NCBI RefSeq assembly: GCF_900107395.1
Contig: NZ_FNPW01000009.1
Span: 176,419 to 240,418 of the forward strand
DNA length: 64,000 nucleotides
From: Pseudomonas sp. NFIX28
GTDB taxonomy: Bacteria; Pseudomonadota; Gammaproteobacteria; Pseudomonadales; Pseudomonadaceae
Reading direction: 5' to 3'
Part shown: positions 7,860 through 16,423 of the stretch, piece by piece
Numbering within the stretch: the stretch's first letter is position 1
Layout: each line of letters begins with the position of its first letter
Position numbers and translations under genes: made by a program
The notes under the pieces: generated by a model
Seen by the model: only the letters and a program-made list of their open reading frames with translations
Databases searched by the model: none
Told to the model about the DNA's origin: nothing

Positions 7860-8984
7860 ATTAAACCGCTTTTCGCCAAAGGCCCCTCATTGGGCGTACG
7901 CCTGTTGGTGCTGGCCGTGCTATCGGTCGCGCTGATGGTGGTCGATGCCCGCTTCACACTGCTCAAGCCAGTGCGTAGCCAAATGTCGCTGGTGCTGATG
8001 CAGTCCTACTGGATCACCGACCTGCCGCAACGGCTATGGCAGGGCGTGGCCAGTCAGTTTGGCAGCCGCACCGAGCTGGTCGCCGAAAACGAAAAACTCA
8101 AGACTGAAAACCTGTTGCTCCAGGGCCGCATGCAAAAGCTCGCCGCCTTGACCGAGCAGAACGTTCGCCTGCGCGAATTGCTCAACTCTTCCGCGCTGGT
8201 CAATGAGAAGGTCGAAGTGGCCGAGCTGATCGGCATGGACCCCAACCCCTTCACCCATCGCATCATCATCAACAAGGGCGAGCGCGATGGCGTGGTGCTC
8301 GGGCAGCCGGTGCTGGATGCTCGTGGACTGATGGGGCAGGTGGTCGAGTTGATGCCTTACACCTCCCGCGTGCTGCTGCTCACCGATACCACGCACAGCA
8401 TTCCGGTCCAGGTGAACCGCAACGGCCTGCGGGCGATTGCCAGCGGTACCGGCAACCCGGAGCGCCTTGAGCTGCGTCATGTGGCCGACACCGCGGACAT
8501 CAAGGAAGGCGACCTGCTGGTCAGCTCCGGCCTGGGCCAGCGTTTCCCGGCGGGCTATCCGGTGGCGACGGTCAAGGAAGTGATCCATGACTCCGGCCAG
8601 CCATTTGCCATAGTGCGTGCCGTGCCGACGGCGGCCTTGAACCGCAGCCGTTACCTGCTGCTGGTGTTCAGCGATAACCGCACCGCCGAAGAGCGTGCCA
8701 ACGATGCGGCCCAGGCCCAGGAAGCGCAGGACCAGCAGGGCGGTGCCGTCACGCTGCAGGTTCCGGCGACCCTGGGCAAGCCTGTCGTGCCCGCGATGCC
8801 GGCTACCGCGACCCTACCTGCCGCACCGGTGCCTGCGGCATCGGCGGCAACACCCGTGGCGCCAGCCGCCACGGCGCCGGTAAAACCCGTGGCCCACCCG
8901 GCTCCGGTCAAGCCTGCGGCCACCAGACCCGCCACGCCCAAGCCGCCTGCATCGGCCCCGGCTTCCACGGGAGGAAGAGAATAA
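7860..8984 (+). CDS. mreC: Rod shape-determining protein MreC (ATT start)
   Basis: MreC is a bitopic membrane protein whose periplasmic part links MreB/MreD to PBP2. The frame reads IKPLFAKGPSLGVRLLVLAV, a basic N-terminus plus one membrane helix, then a coiled coil (about residues 70-110) and beta-barrel domains. The final ~90 residues are a Pro/Ala-rich tail. No ATG, GTG or TTG exists in frame between the upstream TGA at 7822 and the TTG at 7890. The ATT at 7860 has a GGGAGGAG ribosome-binding site 8 bases upstream and gives the expected N-terminus, so I use it. With the TTG at 7890 the protein would lose ten residues and have no clear ribosome-binding site. Confidence 0.93.
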   Translation: MKPLFAKGPSLGVRLLVLAVLSVALMVVDARFTLLKPVRSQMSLVLMQSYWITDLPQRLWQGVASQFGSRTELVAENEKLKTENLLLQGRMQKLAALTEQNVRLRELLNSSALVNEKVEVAELIGMDPNPFTHRIIINKGERDGVVLGQPVLDARGLMGQVVELMPYTSRVLLLTDTTHSIPVQVNRNGLRAIASGTGNPERLELRHVADTADIKEGDLLVSSGLGQRFPAGYPVATVKEVIHDSGQPFAIVRAVPTAALNRSRYLLLVFSDNRTAEERANDAAQAQEAQDQQGGAVTLQVPATLGKPVVPAMPATATLPAAPVPAASAATPVAPAATAPVKPVAHPAPVKPAATRPATPKPPASAPASTGGRE

Positions 8985-9460
8985 TGTCCCGAAACGGCTG
9001 GATGGTCTGGCTGACTTTCGCTATCGGCATGCTGCTCAGCGTGTCGCCTTTGCCGCAATTCATGGAAATCCTGCGCCCGCTCTGGCTGGCTTTGCTGCTG
9101 GCGTTCTGGGCCTTGGCCCTGCCGCATAAAGTCGGCATGGTCACCGCCTGGTGCCTGGGGCTGGCCGAGGACGTGCTGTATGGCACGTTGCTGGGACAAA
9201 ACGCCCTGATCCTGACCCTGATCACCTTCCTGGTGCTGTCGCTGCAACAGCGCTTGCGCATGTTCCCGATGTGGCAGCAGAGCCTGGTGATCCTGGTGAT
9301 CTTCGGCCTGGCGCAACTGGTTCAGCTGTGGCTCAGCGCCCTCACCGGCAACCGTCAGCCGACCCTCGCGCTGGTGCTGCCGGCACTGGTCAGTGCCTTG
9401 CTCTGGCCTTGGGTCAGCTTCGGTTTGCGCGGGTTGCGCCGACGTTTCAAAATCAACTGA
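8984..9460 (+). CDS. mreD: Rod shape-determining protein MreD
   Basis: MreD is the small integral membrane partner of MreC in the elongasome. The 158-residue protein is predicted to have five to six helices, with the conserved GLAEDVLYGTLLGQNAL segment (about residues 61-77). Its ATG overlaps the last base of the mreC stop (TAATG), which indicates translational coupling. Length and position immediately after mreC match other pseudomonads. Confidence 0.95.
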   Translation: MSRNGWMVWLTFAIGMLLSVSPLPQFMEILRPLWLALLLAFWALALPHKVGMVTAWCLGLAEDVLYGTLLGQNALILTLITFLVLSLQQRLRMFPMWQQSLVILVIFGLAQLVQLWLSALTGNRQPTLALVLPALVSALLWPWVSFGLRGLRRRFKIN

Positions 9461-9503
9461 TTCGGTCAGGCATTTGCCCGTACCTCGACAGGGAGATGTC
9501 TTG

Positions 9504-10103
9504 ATGAAATCGCTTTACCTCGCTTCCGGCTCGCCGCGTCGACGCGAACTGCTCACGCAGATCGGCGTGCCTTTTACCGCCATCGGCGCGGATATCGACG
9601 AAACCCCTCTTCCCGATGAAAGCCCCGCGGCCTATGTCGAGCGCCTGGCGCGCGGCAAGGCGGCGGCCGGCTATGGGCTGATTGCTGAAGGCCGGTTCGC
9701 GGCCTGTGTCCTGGGCGCCGATACCGCGGTGGTGCTTGACGGGCGAATCCTGGGCAAGCCGCTGGACCAGGCCGATGCGCAGTCGATGCTCATGGCCCTG
9801 TCGGGTCGTGAACACGAAGTGCTGACGGCGATTGCCGTGCTCGATGGCCAGCGCTGCGAGTCGCGGCTGGTACGCAGCCTGGTGCGTTTCCGGCCGATCA
9901 GCGCTGATGAGGCGGCGCGCTACTGGGCCAGCGGCGAGCCGCAGGACAAGGCGGGGGGCTATGGCATCCAGGGACTTGCGGCGGTATTCGTGGCAGGGCT
10001 CAATGGCAGTTATTCCGCTGTCGTCGGCTTGCCGGTATGCGAAACCGCAGAACTACTTGGCCATTTCGGCATACCCTGTTGGCAAAACCTTGCAGTGCGC
10101 TAA
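9504..10103 (+). CDS. maf: Maf-family nucleoside triphosphate pyrophosphatase (YhdE-like)
   Basis: Maf proteins hydrolyse non-canonical or excess nucleoside triphosphates to monophosphates; members next to mreD are of the YhdE type, which act on dTTP, UTP and modified pyrimidine nucleotides. The 199-residue product has the N-terminal LASGSPRRRELL loop, the ADTAVVLDGRILGKP segment with the catalytic Asp, and DKAGGYGIQG near the C-terminus. GGGAGA precedes the ATG by about 9 bases. It lies between mreD and rng in the usual order. Confidence 0.94.
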   Translation: MKSLYLASGSPRRRELLTQIGVPFTAIGADIDETPLPDESPAAYVERLARGKAAAGYGLIAEGRFAACVLGADTAVVLDGRILGKPLDQADAQSMLMALSGREHEVLTAIAVLDGQRCESRLVRSLVRFRPISADEAARYWASGEPQDKAGGYGIQGLAAVFVAGLNGSYSAVVGLPVCETAELLGHFGIPCWQNLAVR

Positions 10104-10161
10104 GCGCCGTACCTGACTGATGCGGCCATCCATAGTGAATATGCCTGAACGAGACCCTGCC

Positions 10162-11619
10162 ATGAGTGAAGAGATTCTGATCAACATCACGCCGATGGAG
10201 TCGCGCGTGGCGGTGGTCGAAAACGGTGTGCTGCAAGAAGTCCATGTCGAGCGTACGCAGCGTCGCGGAATTGTCGGCAACATCTATAAAGGCAAGGTTG
10301 TGCGGGTTTTGCCCGGCATGCAGGCGGCATTCGTCGATATCGGCCTGGATCGCGCGGCGTTCATTCATGCTTCGGAAATTTCCCTGCGCGAAGGGCCGGC
10401 GGTGGAAAGCATCGGTGCCCTGGTTCACGAAGGGCAGAGCCTGGTGGTGCAGGTGACCAAGGACCCGATCGGCTCCAAGGGCGCGCGCCTGACCACCCAG
10501 CTGTCGATCCCTTCGCGTTACCTGGTGTACATGCCGCGCACCGCCCATGTCGGCATTTCCCTGAAGATCGAGGACGAGGCCGAGCGCGAGCGCCTGAAGC
10601 AGGTGGTCAGCGATTGCGTGGCCCAGGAAGGCATCAAGGAAGCTGGCGGGTTTATCCTGCGTACCGCTGCCGAGGGCGCGGGTGCCGATGAAATCATGAT
10701 GGACATCCGCTATCTGCGCCGCCTGTGGGATCAGATCGGCGCGCAGATCAAGACCATCGGCGCCCCCAGCGTTATCTACGAAGACCTGGGCCTGGCCCTG
10801 CGTACGTTGCGTGACCTGGTCAGCCCGAAGATCGAGAAAATCCGCATCGACTCCCGGGAAACCTTCCAGAAAACCACGCAATTCGTTGCCGAACTGATGC
10901 CGGAAATCGCCGATCGCCTGGAGCATTATCCGGGTGAGCGGCCGATCTTCGACCTCTATGGCGTCGAAGACGAGATCCAGAAAGCCTTGGAGCGCAAGGT
11001 GCCGCTCAAGTCCGGCGGCTACCTGGTGGTCGACCCGGCGGAAGCGATGAGCACCATCGACGTCAACACCGGTGCCTTCGTGGGTCATCGCAACCTCGAA
11101 GAAACCATCTTCAAGACCAACCTCGAGGCGGCGACCGCCATTGCCCGCCAGCTGCGCCTGCGCAACCTGGGCGGGATCATCATCATCGACTTCATCGACA
11201 TGGAAGATGAAGAACATCAGCGCCAGGTGCTGCGCACCCTGGAAAAACAGCTGGAGCGCGATCACGCCAAGACCAACATCATCGGCATCACCGAGCTGGG
11301 CCTGGTGCAGATGACCCGCAAGCGTACCCGGGAAAGCCTGGAACAGGTGCTGTGCGAACCCTGCAGCAGCTGCCAGGGGCGCGGCAAACTGAAAACCCCG
11401 GAAACCATTTGCTACGAAATTTTCCGTGAAATTCTTCGTGAAGCGCGGGCCTATCAGGCCGAAGGTTATCGCGTCCTGGCGAACCAGAAGGTCGTCGACC
11501 GGCTGCTCGACGAGGAGTCGGGCAACGTCGCGGAACTGGAGGCCTTTATCGGCCGGACCATCCGTTTTCAGGTCGAAACCATGTATTCCCAGGAACAATA
11601 CGACGTGGTGCTGCTCTGA
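10162..11619 (+). CDS. rng: Ribonuclease G
   Basis: RNase G is an endoribonuclease that matures the 5' end of 16S rRNA and decays some mRNAs. The 485-residue protein has the N-terminal S1 domain (RGIVGNIYKGKVVRVLPGMQ, then AAFVDIGLDRAAFIH), the Mg2+-binding DVN motif in STIDVNTGAFVG, a second Asp in IIIIDFIDMEDE, and the zinc-link motif CEPCSSCQGRG. It lacks the long C-terminal scaffold of RNase E, which distinguishes it. The ATG at 10162 follows the ACCCTGCC of the maf-rng gap; an in-frame upstream ATG at 10120 gives an atypical extension. Confidence 0.97.
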   Translation: MSEEILINITPMESRVAVVENGVLQEVHVERTQRRGIVGNIYKGKVVRVLPGMQAAFVDIGLDRAAFIHASEISLREGPAVESIGALVHEGQSLVVQVTKDPIGSKGARLTTQLSIPSRYLVYMPRTAHVGISLKIEDEAERERLKQVVSDCVAQEGIKEAGGFILRTAAEGAGADEIMMDIRYLRRLWDQIGAQIKTIGAPSVIYEDLGLALRTLRDLVSPKIEKIRIDSRETFQKTTQFVAELMPEIADRLEHYPGERPIFDLYGVEDEIQKALERKVPLKSGGYLVVDPAEAMSTIDVNTGAFVGHRNLEETIFKTNLEAATAIARQLRLRNLGGIIIIDFIDMEDEEHQRQVLRTLEKQLERDHAKTNIIGITELGLVQMTRKRTRESLEQVLCEPCSSCQGRGKLKTPETICYEIFREILREARAYQAEGYRVLANQKVVDRLLDEESGNVAELEAFIGRTIRFQVETMYSQEQYDVVLL

Positions 11620-11694
11620 GTCCGCGTACCCTACATTTACCGGATACAGCTGGCCCCGGTTTTTTCATGACTCTTGCCACGGGGGCCAACTGAC

Positions 11695-14600
11695 ATGGAG
11701 CGTCTGATGCGCTTTCTTGCTGCTCTGACCCGCTGGGGGCTGGGGCTTTGTGCATTGCTGCTGGTGCTGACGGCCTTGTACGTCAGCCTGGGTCGGGAAC
11801 TGACCCCGCTGGTGGCTGAATATCGGACCGAGGTCCAGGCCAAGGCCCAGCAAGCCTTGGGCATGCCGGTGCAGATCGGTCGGCTGGAAGGCAGCTGGAG
11901 CGGCTTCTCGCCCATTCTATTGGCTCACGACGTGATCGTCGGCGAGGGCGCCAACGCCTTGCGCCTGGATCAGGTGCGGGTGGCACCCGATCTGCCCGGC
12001 AGTGCCCTGGCGCGCCAACTGCGGGTCAAGCATCTTGAATTCAGCGGCCTCAACCTGAGCCTGAAGGAAGCTCCGGATGGGCGCTGGGCGCTTGAAGGCC
12101 TGCCGGTCCAGGATGACCAGCCTCTGGACCCCGAGCAGTTGCTCAACCGTATGCAGATGATCAGCGAGTTGTCGGTGCTCGATAGCCAGGTGACGTTGCA
12201 ACCGTTCGACCATGCCCCGATTGCCTTGACCTACGTCGGCCTGAACCTGCGCGTCGGCCCTGGCCGTCAACGGCTGGATGCGCGCCTGACCCTGCCGGAC
12301 GGCCAACCCCTGGCCGTCAGTTTACGTACTCGAGTCCGCGCCAGCACCTGGCGCGAAGGGCAGGCCGACGCCTACCTGAGCCTGCCGCAAAGCGACTGGG
12401 CGAAATGGCTGCCGCCGCGCGTGACCCAACAGTGGACGTTCTCCGAACTCAAGGCCGGTGGCGAGTTCTGGCTCAGTTGGGGCGATGGCCTGCTGCAGAG
12501 CATGGTCGCGCGTCTGAACGCGCCGCAGGTCAGCGGGGCCTATGACGAGCGCAAACCGGTCACCGTGAAGAACCTGGCGCTCAATGCCTATTTCCAGCGC
12601 AACGAGCAGGGCCTCAGCGTCGCCTTCGACTCGCTGGCCATGAACATCGGCGAGACGCGTTGGGAGTCGCGCCTGCACCTGCAACAGACCGGTACCGTCA
12701 ACAGTGCCGAAGAACTCTGGCACTTGCAGGCCGACCGCCTCGACCTGACGCCGCTCACACCGGTCCTGGACGCCTGGGCGCCACTGCCGGATAACGTCGC
12801 GGCCATCATCGACAACCTCAAGGTCAGGGGCGCCTTGCGGAATGTCCTGCTCGACTTCCGGCCGCAAGTCAGCGGCGATCAGCGCCTGAGTTTTGCCGCC
12901 AACCTGGAGCAGGTCGGGTTCAACGCCTACCGCGGCGCGCCAGCGGCGCGTAATGTCAGCGGCAGTATCAGCGGTAACCTGGGGCAGGGTGAGTTGCGCA
13001 TGGACAGCAAGGATTTTTCCTTGCACCTGGACCCGATCTTCGCCAAGCCCTGGCAGTACCTGCAGGCCAATGCCCGACTGACCTGGAAGCTCGACAAACA
13101 GAGCTTCACCCTGATTGCGCCGTACCTGAAGGTCCTGGGCGAAGAGGGCAAGATCGCCGGCGACTTCCTGATCCGCCTGCATTTCGACCACACCCAGGAA
13201 GACTATATGGACCTGCGGGTCGGCCTGGTCGATGGCGACGGTCGCTATACCGCCAAGTACCTGCCCGAGGTGCTCAGCCCGGCGCTGGACGAGTGGTTGC
13301 GCACGGCAATCATCAAGGGCGCGGTGGATGAAGGTTTCTTCCAGTACCAGGGATCGCTGAACCATGGCGCGGCCGACACTGCGCGCAGCATCAGCCTGTT
13401 CTTCAAGGTGCACGATGCCGAGCTGGCCTTCCAGCCGGGCTGGCCGCACATCGGCAAAGTCAGCGGCGATGTGTTCATCGAAGACAGCGGGGTGCGCATC
13501 CTGGCCAGCCAGGGGCAGTTGCTCGACACCCAGGTGAGCGATGTCTACGTCAATATTCCCCATGTACCCGCGGGGCAAAGCACCCACATGTTCATCGACG
13601 GCGAGTTCGCCGGCGGCCTGGGCGATGGCGTGAAAATCCTTCAGGAAGCGCCGATCGGCACGGCCGCGACCTTTGCCGGTTGGCAGGGCGAGGGCGACCT
13701 GCGGGGCAAGCTGAAGCTGGATATCCCGCTGGTCAAGGGCGAGGAACCGAAGGTGCTGGTGGACTTCAAGACCAGCAAGTCACGGCTCAAGTTGAGCGAA
13801 CCGGAGCTGGAATTGAACCAGCTCAAGGGCGATTTCCGTTTCGACAGCACCAAGGGCCTGAGTGGCCAGGGCATCAGCGCCCAGGTCTTCGAGCGCCCGG
13901 TGACCGCGCAGATCTTTGCCGACGGTCGCCCTGGCAAGCTCGATACCCGGGTTGTCGCCAAGGGCCAGGTGTCGGTCAAGAAGCTTACGGAGTGGCTGAA
14001 ATACAACCAGCCGCTGCCGGTTTCCGGCGATATTCCCTACCAACTGCAGCTCAATCTCGACGGCGCCGACAGCCAGTTGATGGTCAGCTCCAGCCTCAAG
14101 GGTGTTGCCGTCGACTTGCCCGCGCCCTTCGGCATACCGGCGAGCCAGGGGCGTGACAGCGTGTTCCGCATGACGCTGCAAGGCGCCGAGCGGCGTTACT
14201 GGTTCGACTACGGCGATCTGGCCAACTTTACCTTCGCCGCGCCGAGCGGCAATTTCGCCGAGGGTCGTGGCGAGTTGTTCCTCGGCGAAGGCGATGCCGT
14301 GTTGCCTGGGGCCAAGGGCCTGCGGGTGCGGGGAGTGCTGTCGGAACTGGATGTGGAGCCGTGGAAGGCGCTGGTCGATCGTTATGCCGGGCAGGACGCG
14401 GGCGGCAGCGCCAAGCAGCTGCTCAGCGGCGCCGATTTCAGGGTGGGCAAGCTCAGCGGCTTCGGCATGACCCTGGACGAGGCCCGTGTGCAGTTGACGC
14501 GCAAGCCGTCTTCCTGGGCTTTGCAGCTCGACAGCCAGCAAGCCAAGGGCAATGTGGCGATTCCCGATGCCAAGGCCGCGCCGATGGCAATCAACATGCA

Positions 14601-15498
14601 ATATGTGCGGCTGCCGGCGGCCGATCCGACGGTGCAGGCCGACGAGAACGCGCCGGACCCGCTGGCCTCGGTAGACCCGAAGAAAGTCCCGGCGCTGGAC
14701 CTCTCGATCAACCAGCTGTACCAGGGCAACGACCTGATTGGCGGCTGGTCGCTGAAAGTGCGCCCGACCGCCAAGGGCATGGCCTTCAACAGCCTCGACC
14801 TGGGCCTCAAGGGCATGGTCCTGCAAGGTGCCGGCGGCTGGGAAGGCGAGCCTGGCGCGACCACCAGCTGGTACAAGGGCCGCCTGGGCGGCAAGAACCT
14901 GGCGGATGTGCTCAAGGGCTGGGGCTTTGCACCGACCGTGACCAGCGAAGAATTCCATTTGGATGTGGACGGCCGCTGGCCCGGCTCGCCGGCCTGGGTC
15001 GGGCTCAAGCGCTTCTCGGGCAGCCTGGATGCGACCCTGCGCAAAGGCCAGTTCGTGGAAGTCGAAGGCGGGGCTCAGGCCTTGCGGGTGTTCGGCTTGC
15101 TGAACTTCAACTCCATCGGCCGGCGCCTGCGCCTGGACTTCTCCGACCTGTTCGGCAAGGGCCTGAGCTATGACCGGGTCAAGGGTTTGCTGGTGGCCAG
15201 CAACGGTGTCTACGTGACCCGCGAACCCATCACCCTGACCGGGCCGTCGAGCAACCTGGAGCTCAACGGCACCCTGGACCTGGTGGCCGACCAGGTGGAT
15301 TCGAAGCTGCTGGTGACACTGCCGGTGACCAACAACCTGCCGATCGCCGCATTGATCGTCGGGGCGCCGGCGGTCGGCGGGGCGCTGTTCCTGATCGACA
15401 AGCTGATCGGCGACCGGGTGTCGCGTTTCGCCAGTGTCCAGTACAGCGTCAAGGGTCCCTGGAAGGACCCGAAAATCACCTTCGACAAGCCTTTTTGA
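11695..15498 (+). CDS. yhdP: YhdP family AsmA-like protein
   Basis: This 1267-residue protein has one N-terminal membrane anchor (LMRFLAALTRWGLGLCALLL) followed by a very long periplasmic beta-rich region of DUF3971/AsmA type. AsmA-like giants such as YhdP, TamB and YdbH form hydrophobic grooves that move phospholipids from the inner to the outer membrane. The C-terminal part (VGAPAVGGALFLIDKLIGDR) resembles the conserved AsmA C-terminal motif. I chose the ATG at 11695, since the upstream extension from 11674 adds a non-membrane MPRGPTD stretch. It sits between rng and the nitrilase gene, as in other pseudomonads. Confidence 0.93.
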   Translation: MERLMRFLAALTRWGLGLCALLLVLTALYVSLGRELTPLVAEYRTEVQAKAQQALGMPVQIGRLEGSWSGFSPILLAHDVIVGEGANALRLDQVRVAPDLPGSALARQLRVKHLEFSGLNLSLKEAPDGRWALEGLPVQDDQPLDPEQLLNRMQMISELSVLDSQVTLQPFDHAPIALTYVGLNLRVGPGRQRLDARLTLPDGQPLAVSLRTRVRASTWREGQADAYLSLPQSDWAKWLPPRVTQQWTFSELKAGGEFWLSWGDGLLQSMVARLNAPQVSGAYDERKPVTVKNLALNAYFQRNEQGLSVAFDSLAMNIGETRWESRLHLQQTGTVNSAEELWHLQADRLDLTPLTPVLDAWAPLPDNVAAIIDNLKVRGALRNVLLDFRPQVSGDQRLSFAANLEQVGFNAYRGAPAARNVSGSISGNLGQGELRMDSKDFSLHLDPIFAKPWQYLQANARLTWKLDKQSFTLIAPYLKVLGEEGKIAGDFLIRLHFDHTQEDYMDLRVGLVDGDGRYTAKYLPEVLSPALDEWLRTAIIKGAVDEGFFQYQGSLNHGAADTARSISLFFKVHDAELAFQPGWPHIGKVSGDVFIEDSGVRILASQGQLLDTQVSDVYVNIPHVPAGQSTHMFIDGEFAGGLGDGVKILQEAPIGTAATFAGWQGEGDLRGKLKLDIPLVKGEEPKVLVDFKTSKSRLKLSEPELELNQLKGDFRFDSTKGLSGQGISAQVFERPVTAQIFADGRPGKLDTRVVAKGQVSVKKLTEWLKYNQPLPVSGDIPYQLQLNLDGADSQLMVSSSLKGVAVDLPAPFGIPASQGRDSVFRMTLQGAERRYWFDYGDLANFTFAAPSGNFAEGRGELFLGEGDAVLPGAKGLRVRGVLSELDVEPWKALVDRYAGQDAGGSAKQLLSGADFRVGKLSGFGMTLDEARVQLTRKPSSWALQLDSQQAKGNVAIPDAKAAPMAINMQYVRLPAADPTVQADENAPDPLASVDPKKVPALDLSINQLYQGNDLIGGWSLKVRPTAKGMAFNSLDLGLKGMVLQGAGGWEGEPGATTSWYKGRLGGKNLADVLKGWGFAPTVTSEEFHLDVDGRWPGSPAWVGLKRFSGSLDATLRKGQFVEVEGGAQALRVFGLLNFNSIGRRLRLDFSDLFGKGLSYDRVKGLLVASNGVYVTREPITLTGPSSNLELNGTLDLVADQVDSKLLVTLPVTNNLPIAALIVGAPAVGGALFLIDKLIGDRVSRFASVQYSVKGPWKDPKITFDKPF

Positions 15499-15556
15499 AA
15501 AACCGCGGCCCAAGCCTATGGAGTAGCATGGCCACATATCCAACCTGGAGTGCGCC

Positions 15557-16396
15557 ATGTCTCTTGCGGTGATTCAAATGGTCAGCCAGAGCGACGTGCT
15601 GGCCAATCTACAGCAGGCGCGACAACTGCTGGAGCACGCCGCTGCCGGCGGTGCACGGCTGGCCGTATTGCCGGAGAATTTCGCCGCCATGGGACGCCGC
15701 GATGCGGCGGCCATCGGCCGTGCCGAGGCCGGCGGCGAAGGCCCGATCCTGCCCTGGTTGAAACAGGCCGCACGCGACCTCAAGTTATGGATAGTCGCCG
15801 GTACCTTGCCGCTGCCTCCGGTGAACCAGCCGGGCGCCAAGGCTCGAGCCTGCTCGCTGCTGATCGACGAGCACGGCGAGCAAGTGGCGCGTTACGACAA
15901 GCTGCATCTGTTCGACGTGGACGTGGCCGACAATCGTGGCCGTTACCGCGAATCGGATGACTATGCTCATGGAGAACAGGTGGTGGTGGCGGATACGCCG
16001 GTGGGCCGGGTTGGCCTGACTGTGTGCTACGACTTGCGCTTTCCAGAGCTGTACAGCGAATTGCGCGCCGCCGGGGCCGAGCTGATCAGCGCTCCTTCGG
16101 CGTTCACCGCAGTGACCGGAGCCGCCCACTGGGAGGTGCTGATTCGGGCGCGGGCCATCGAAACCCAGTGTTACCTGCTGGCGGCGGCGCAAGGCGGCAC
16201 GCATCCGGGGCCGCGGGAGACCTTTGGCCATGCGGCCATCGTCGATCCCTGGGGACGGGTGCTGGCGCAACAGGATCAAGGCGAGGCCGTGCTGCTGGCC
16301 GAACGCGATAGCAGCGAACAGGCGTCCATCCGGGCGCGCATGCCGGTGGCCAGTCACCGGCGCTTTTTCTCGCAAGGCGCGCAGCGACTTGCATAA
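15557..16396 (+). CDS. Carbon-nitrogen hydrolase (nitrilase superfamily, Nit1/Nit2-like)
   Basis: The 279-residue enzyme has the Glu-Lys-Cys triad of the nitrilase superfamily: Glu40 in LAVLPENFAAM, Lys115 in RYDKLHLFDVD, and Cys157 in LTVCYDLRFPELY. The HLFDVD and CYDLRFPE motifs are those of the NIT branch, whose best-known role is repair of deaminated glutathione. It lies between yhdP and tldD and is probably co-transcribed with tldD 27 bases downstream. A different small amide substrate cannot be excluded. Confidence 0.92.
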   Translation: MSLAVIQMVSQSDVLANLQQARQLLEHAAAGGARLAVLPENFAAMGRRDAAAIGRAEAGGEGPILPWLKQAARDLKLWIVAGTLPLPPVNQPGAKARACSLLIDEHGEQVARYDKLHLFDVDVADNRGRYRESDDYAHGEQVVVADTPVGRVGLTVCYDLRFPELYSELRAAGAELISAPSAFTAVTGAAHWEVLIRARAIETQCYLLAAAQGGTHPGPRETFGHAAIVDPWGRVLAQQDQGEAVLLAERDSSEQASIRARMPVASHRRFFSQGAQRLA

Positions 16397-16423
16397 GAAC
16401 GACGAATTTAAGGCGTAAAGCAT

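Noticed and set aside
10000..11598. 532-residue minus-strand frame opposite rng
   Set aside because: No recognisable motif; rng is well supported on the other strand.
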